Source of the DNA: Paraphysomonas bandaiensis
Lineage: Eukaryota > Chrysophyceae
Reading direction: 5' to 3'
NCBI GenBank assembly: GCA_965644295.1
Contig: CBFFRP010000242.1
Coordinates: 62,001-126,000 of the forward strand
Length of the DNA stretch: 64,000 bases
Part shown: piece by piece, positions 60,617 to 64,000 of the stretch
Numbering within the stretch: position 1 is the stretch's first letter
Layout: every line of letters begins with the position of its first letter
Translations under genes and position numbers: made by a program
The notes under the pieces: model-generated
The model's input: the letters and a program-made list of their open reading frames with translations, nothing else
Database searches by the model: none
Told to the model about the DNA's origin: nothing

Positions 60617-61869
60617 TTCTACAAGAGGAAATGAATAGCTTTTCCACGTTGAAGGAAGCGCAGTCAAAAATATTAGGTTTTACTGGTCGATCCTCGTAAA
60701 AGTGCTTTGCTTATCATTAGAGTGAAAATATCGGTACCGTGTGCACTATTAGAATTCAACTACTTCTATTTTTGCGATAAAATACACTAACTTCATTCTC
60801 ATGTAATAAGAAATCACCAGTATTTATACAGTTGTGAACTGTAGTTCTAGCCGGATGCACCACCCTTGCGGTATTGTACTGAACAAACGACGATCTGTGT
60901 GTTTCTCACGTTACTGTTTTTATGAGAAGTCTATAATACTTGGCAACAGCTACCCTTCATCACATGTCAAAGCCTATTAAAATAGTGCAGTTAACACAAT
61001 CGCAAATCCAAGACATTAGTATCGGTCAGATGAGACGATTGACTATCCAGATCAACCCCCCTACTACTCTACCCGGAACGCTCACTCAGTTGCAATAGGT
61101 TGCCAATTTATGGTGCATTGAGAATCTGCTTTGCGCTGTTGTGAAGACATAAATGCTATACTATGGGTATGGGAAAGATAATAAACTTACCGCATATCAA
61201 TATTCCTGGTTATTCGCTGACATGATACCAACTTGGAGTGCCGCCATTCTCAGGAGGCTCTCCAGCAGAGCCTGGGATTCTGGACGGGGACTACTACCGA
61301 GGCCCAGCTAGAGAATGTGTGTGGTGCGCAATACGACTGTGATTTAAACTCGCAAAAACTTCGTCCTCTAGAAATAGCAGTTGTAAACCTTCTCCATCCG
61401 CTTTACGCTTCAGCCAAACAGATTATTCAAGGCCGCAGTCGTCGTTACATTACCACACCCAAAGGGCCACATAGACCCCCAGAGCACGTCAAAAACGTAG
61501 CAACACACGACGGAAACCGCGAGTTCTTCGCTCACTAGGTGTAACGAGGACACCTGCACTAATTTTTTCACCCCACACGTCTACCTCTTACACAATCCCC
61601 GTACAAGTGAAACGCCACGGTGCAGCCTCCGCCAGATACTTCTTTGCCCCAGGCCCAACTCACGGCCCGCGCATCTGTAGAAACGATGGCGCCCCAATCC
61701 ACCCCCTCGCCCATGTATCTCAGGCTACGCACACTCAACTCACTAATAAAGAATCATGTGCCTCCATAAGTTCTGCAGAGCACTACCCCAAGGGACACCC
61801 CCCTGATTAACCCCATCTGTACTTCAAGGACTCACGTTCATAGTAGAGAGCTTCTCCCTTATATACAAG
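60617..61869. other. Intergenic, possibly decayed element
   Basis: The region from 61220 is richer in C and G than the background. It holds plus frames at 61233-61538 (101 codons, ending HDGNREFFAH) and 61607-61810. Neither has a motif I know. The region abuts repeat copy E, so it may be transposon-derived. Confidence 0.35.
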
Positions 61870-62050
61870 AGCGAAAGTGGTTGTTGCACCTTGGTGCTCA
61901 CGGTGACGCACAAGCAGCTTTCGTAGCGTTATATAGTAGTATATGAGAATTTGTACTAGTTAAGTACAGGTAGAAGTCAATCTAGCTTGTCTAGTTTTCA
62001 TCTTGCTACTAATCTGGTGCTGATTCTCGACACCTATTGCTAAGAATAAG
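61870..62050 (+). repeat. Dispersed repeat family, copy E (right part)
   Basis: Starts GAGCGAAAGTGGTTG, runs through CCTTGGTGCTCACGGTGACG and AAGCAGCTTTCGTAGCG, and ends CACCTATTGCTAAG. The left two thirds of the family are absent. Confidence 0.75.
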
Positions 62051-62469
62051 ACTCTCATATACACTGTGTTATTATATATATTGAAAGATTTGATCACAGG
62101 AAAATGGTTGTGAATGTGTTTATCCCACTGGTATCCAACTATCTTCTTTCTTCCATGTGTTCCCTGCTACTGGCTAAGACCACAAGAGGGCCGATTCCGA
62201 CGCTTCTCCACTGTAGATCAAAACATTTTGCAAGCCCTTCATCCACATACCTCCGAGCCACTGGGCACAAAACGCCAAACCCAGAAGGGTATATTACTGC
62301 TTCCCCTGGTGCCTACCGTAAGGCACATAAGGCAGTCCCCGATGCAAACTTAACAAAGTATATGTGTAGTCTTATGCGTTCCAGTGTGGTAGTAGTAGAC
62401 AAAGATCACTACTTTAACTTGTCATGCTGTACGTTGTACAACGTACCCTACATACGCATCTATGAATAT
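62051..62469. other. Spacer between two repeat copies
   Basis: Contains overlapping plus frames at 62104-62505 and 62114-62353. Neither shows a known domain. Confidence 0.3.
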
Positions 62470-62660
62470 AGCGAGAGTGGTCGCACCTTCAAACAATTCT
62501 CGTAGCGCGAAATGGTAGGATATCAGGGTTTTTACTAGAGTTAGTAAACTGTATCTACTTGAATAATAGATGCTTATCTAGCTTGACTAGTTTGTCCAAA
62601 TAGCTACTAATCTGGTTCTGACTCTTGAATGCCTATTGATAAATAAACAGACATTTACTT
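62470..62660 (+). repeat. Dispersed repeat family, copy F (right part)
   Basis: Starts GCGAGAGTGGTCGCACC and ends TGCCTATTGATAAATAAACA followed by GACATTTACT. It has the same extent as copy E but is more diverged: the CTTGCGGTGACGC block is lost. Confidence 0.7.
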
Positions 62661-62930
62661 TTCATGTTTTTATGAAGGCAGTTTTATGTCTAAAAGTTTG
62701 TACAATTTTTTATGATGTTTTCAATGATATGTTTTGTACAGTTAAATGAAGTTGTATTTAACATCATAAATCAAGAACGTTTTAAACTTGATGAAGTAGG
62801 ACAATAACAAAATTACAAAAAGTTAAAAAATAATGATTTCAGCTGCAGTCTGTCCTTAGTATAACCGACTACACAAACACTACAGCTTGGATACAAATAT
62901 ACTCTCACACTCTACAGAGATACAACACAA

Positions 62931-63262
62931 TCCCTCAACAAAGTCAGACTCTGGGATAAGTACCCGAGATATTTCTCCGGGAAACTAACGAATTTTTTGT
63001 GCACACTCATAGCCGAATGCATGTTCGGCACGGTAGTTAATGTCTTATTAATAGCAATAGGTGTCTCAGTGTCAGAACTAATTTAGCATTGCAATTTAAC
63101 GAAGCAGTGCTTAACTCTAATATCCTACTATTTAGCGCTACGAAAGCTGCTTGTGCGTCACCGCAAGCACTAAGGTGCAACCACTACTGCTCTATTACTC
63201 AAAGCAACGCAATGAGAAAGCATAATGTTGATATACCTGACATCAGCTGACTTCAGGATTCT
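62931..63262. repeat. Dispersed repeat family, copy G (inverted chimera)
   Basis: A forward left-end piece (TCCCTCAACAAAGTC to ATAGCCGAATGC, about 62931-63030) is joined near 63045 to a reverse right-end piece (AGCAATAGGTGTC to CAGGATTCTTGAG). The product is a rearranged or doubly inserted copy. Confidence 0.7.
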
Positions 63263-63720
63263 TGAGTGTTGAGTTTTGCTGTTTAAGCAATTAAAAGCTG
63301 TAATTCTAAGATATTGGAATTATGACGGTTACTGGAGAATACAGTAGTGGTTAACTGTATTATGAGAAGTGATATCATGACGATGTAAGATCGTACTAGA
63401 AATGAGTGGTAGTAGAGATAACGTGATATATTGCTTATTATATTTATTATAATCTTCTCTCATCTTAACTTGATTCATGAGTGAATACACGTCCAGTTAA
63501 CTTAGTAAATCATCCAATTGTTTCATAACTTGACATGGTAGCGGATGGTAGTTGGAAGCAACTGCTGAAGTGTGACCATTGGAATGGAACTGGACAGAGA
63601 AGCAGGAGTACTGCTTTTTGTATAGTAGAAACATACAGTATATAGGATATAAAACCAGTATTATTTTTGAAAATCGGGGTTTTTCATACGAACATAAGAC
63701 AGAAAAAGTAGACTGGATTG
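63263..63720. other. Intergenic, no gene seen
   Basis: AT-rich. It includes the GGTAGCGGATGGTAGTT word (about 63538) also seen near 20777. Confidence 0.35.
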
Positions 63721-64000
63721 ATGATGTATGAACCCTCTGGAGAGACCCCGTATAATTATCAGAATGATGTCTACTATCGCGTGTGGATGTAGTGTGAGCA
63801 CGGTGATTCAGTTATGTGTCTGATTGTGTGGATTGGGGTGCAGTGCTATCGATGGAGGTGCGAGTGATCAGGAGTCGTCTCCATTGTGTTATATATGATG
63901 AGAGTAGTTCCTCATGAGATAGATGGAGTGCTATCGATGATGAGCTTGTCAAGAGTGACCCACTGGTTCGAGCTGTTGCAGAGTTCGGCCATCGTATAGT
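63721..64000 (+). CDS. Possible 5' end of a gene, edge-truncated
   Basis: An ATG at 63721 opens MMYEPSGETPYNYQNDVYYR, then reaches an in-frame TAG preceded by a plausible donor (GTAGTG at about 63789). A downstream stretch near the edge reads DDELVKSDPLVRAVAEFGHR, which looks coding. A middle piece, AIDGGASDQESSP, lies after an acceptor-like GGTGCAG. I could not join the three pieces in one phase with confidence, and the gene continues past the window. Confidence 0.3.

Overview
The window is nuclear DNA from a microbial eukaryote, AT-rich and fairly gene-dense. Almost every gene on both strands is broken by short GT-AG introns, mostly 45-70 nt, and there are three Pol III tRNA genes and no operons. 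The gene set is eukaryotic: CENP-C, a UTP12/WDR3-type snoRNP protein, TCTP, a V-ATPase accessory subunit, and a calcium-dependent protein kinase (CDPK) with EF-hands. A CDPK fits a protist of the alveolate, stramenopile or green-lineage kind, but I cannot name the group. I rebuilt the gene models by hand from splice signals and reading phase. In every model marked as phase-consistent, the exon lengths sum to a multiple of three with one open frame.

Layout. 0-3.5 kb: an edge-truncated gene with a CCHC zinc knuckle, then repeat-bearing sequence. 3.5-11.1 kb: TCTP, a 4-coumarate-CoA-ligase-like acyl-CoA synthetase (10 exons, minus strand), and a divergently transcribed 1155-aa protein with three cyclic-nucleotide-binding domains. 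11.2-17 kb: two hAT-type MITEs with perfect 8-bp target duplications, a dispersed-repeat copy, two small unknown genes and a V-ATPase accessory subunit. 17-30 kb: CENP-C (13 exons), a POT-family peptide transporter, an ankyrin protein built of one exon per repeat, a DUF2062 membrane protein and a TBC+TLDc protein. 30-38.5 kb: weak small genes, a secretory-type aldo/keto reductase with a novel N-terminal half, a probably mitochondrial membrane protein, and a CDPK with an N-terminal membrane helix. 40-48.4 kb: a 17-exon coiled-coil protein of 1551 aa with an acidic, repeat-bearing tail, a possibly broken small gene, and a tRNA-Val cluster. 48.4-54 kb: gene-poor, with an inverted pair of the dispersed repeat. 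53.9-60.6 kb: UTP12/WDR3 (22 exons) and an aminoglycoside-phosphotransferase-like kinase. 60.6-64 kb: more repeat copies and the probable 5' end of another gene.

The neighbours do not form a pathway; this is ordinary eukaryotic gene order. The observations most worth following up are the exon-per-repeat ankyrin gene, the membrane-anchored CDPK, the reductase fused to an internally duplicated secreted domain, the kinase-less three-domain cyclic-nucleotide receptor, the large repeat-tailed coiled-coil protein, and the mobile-element families.
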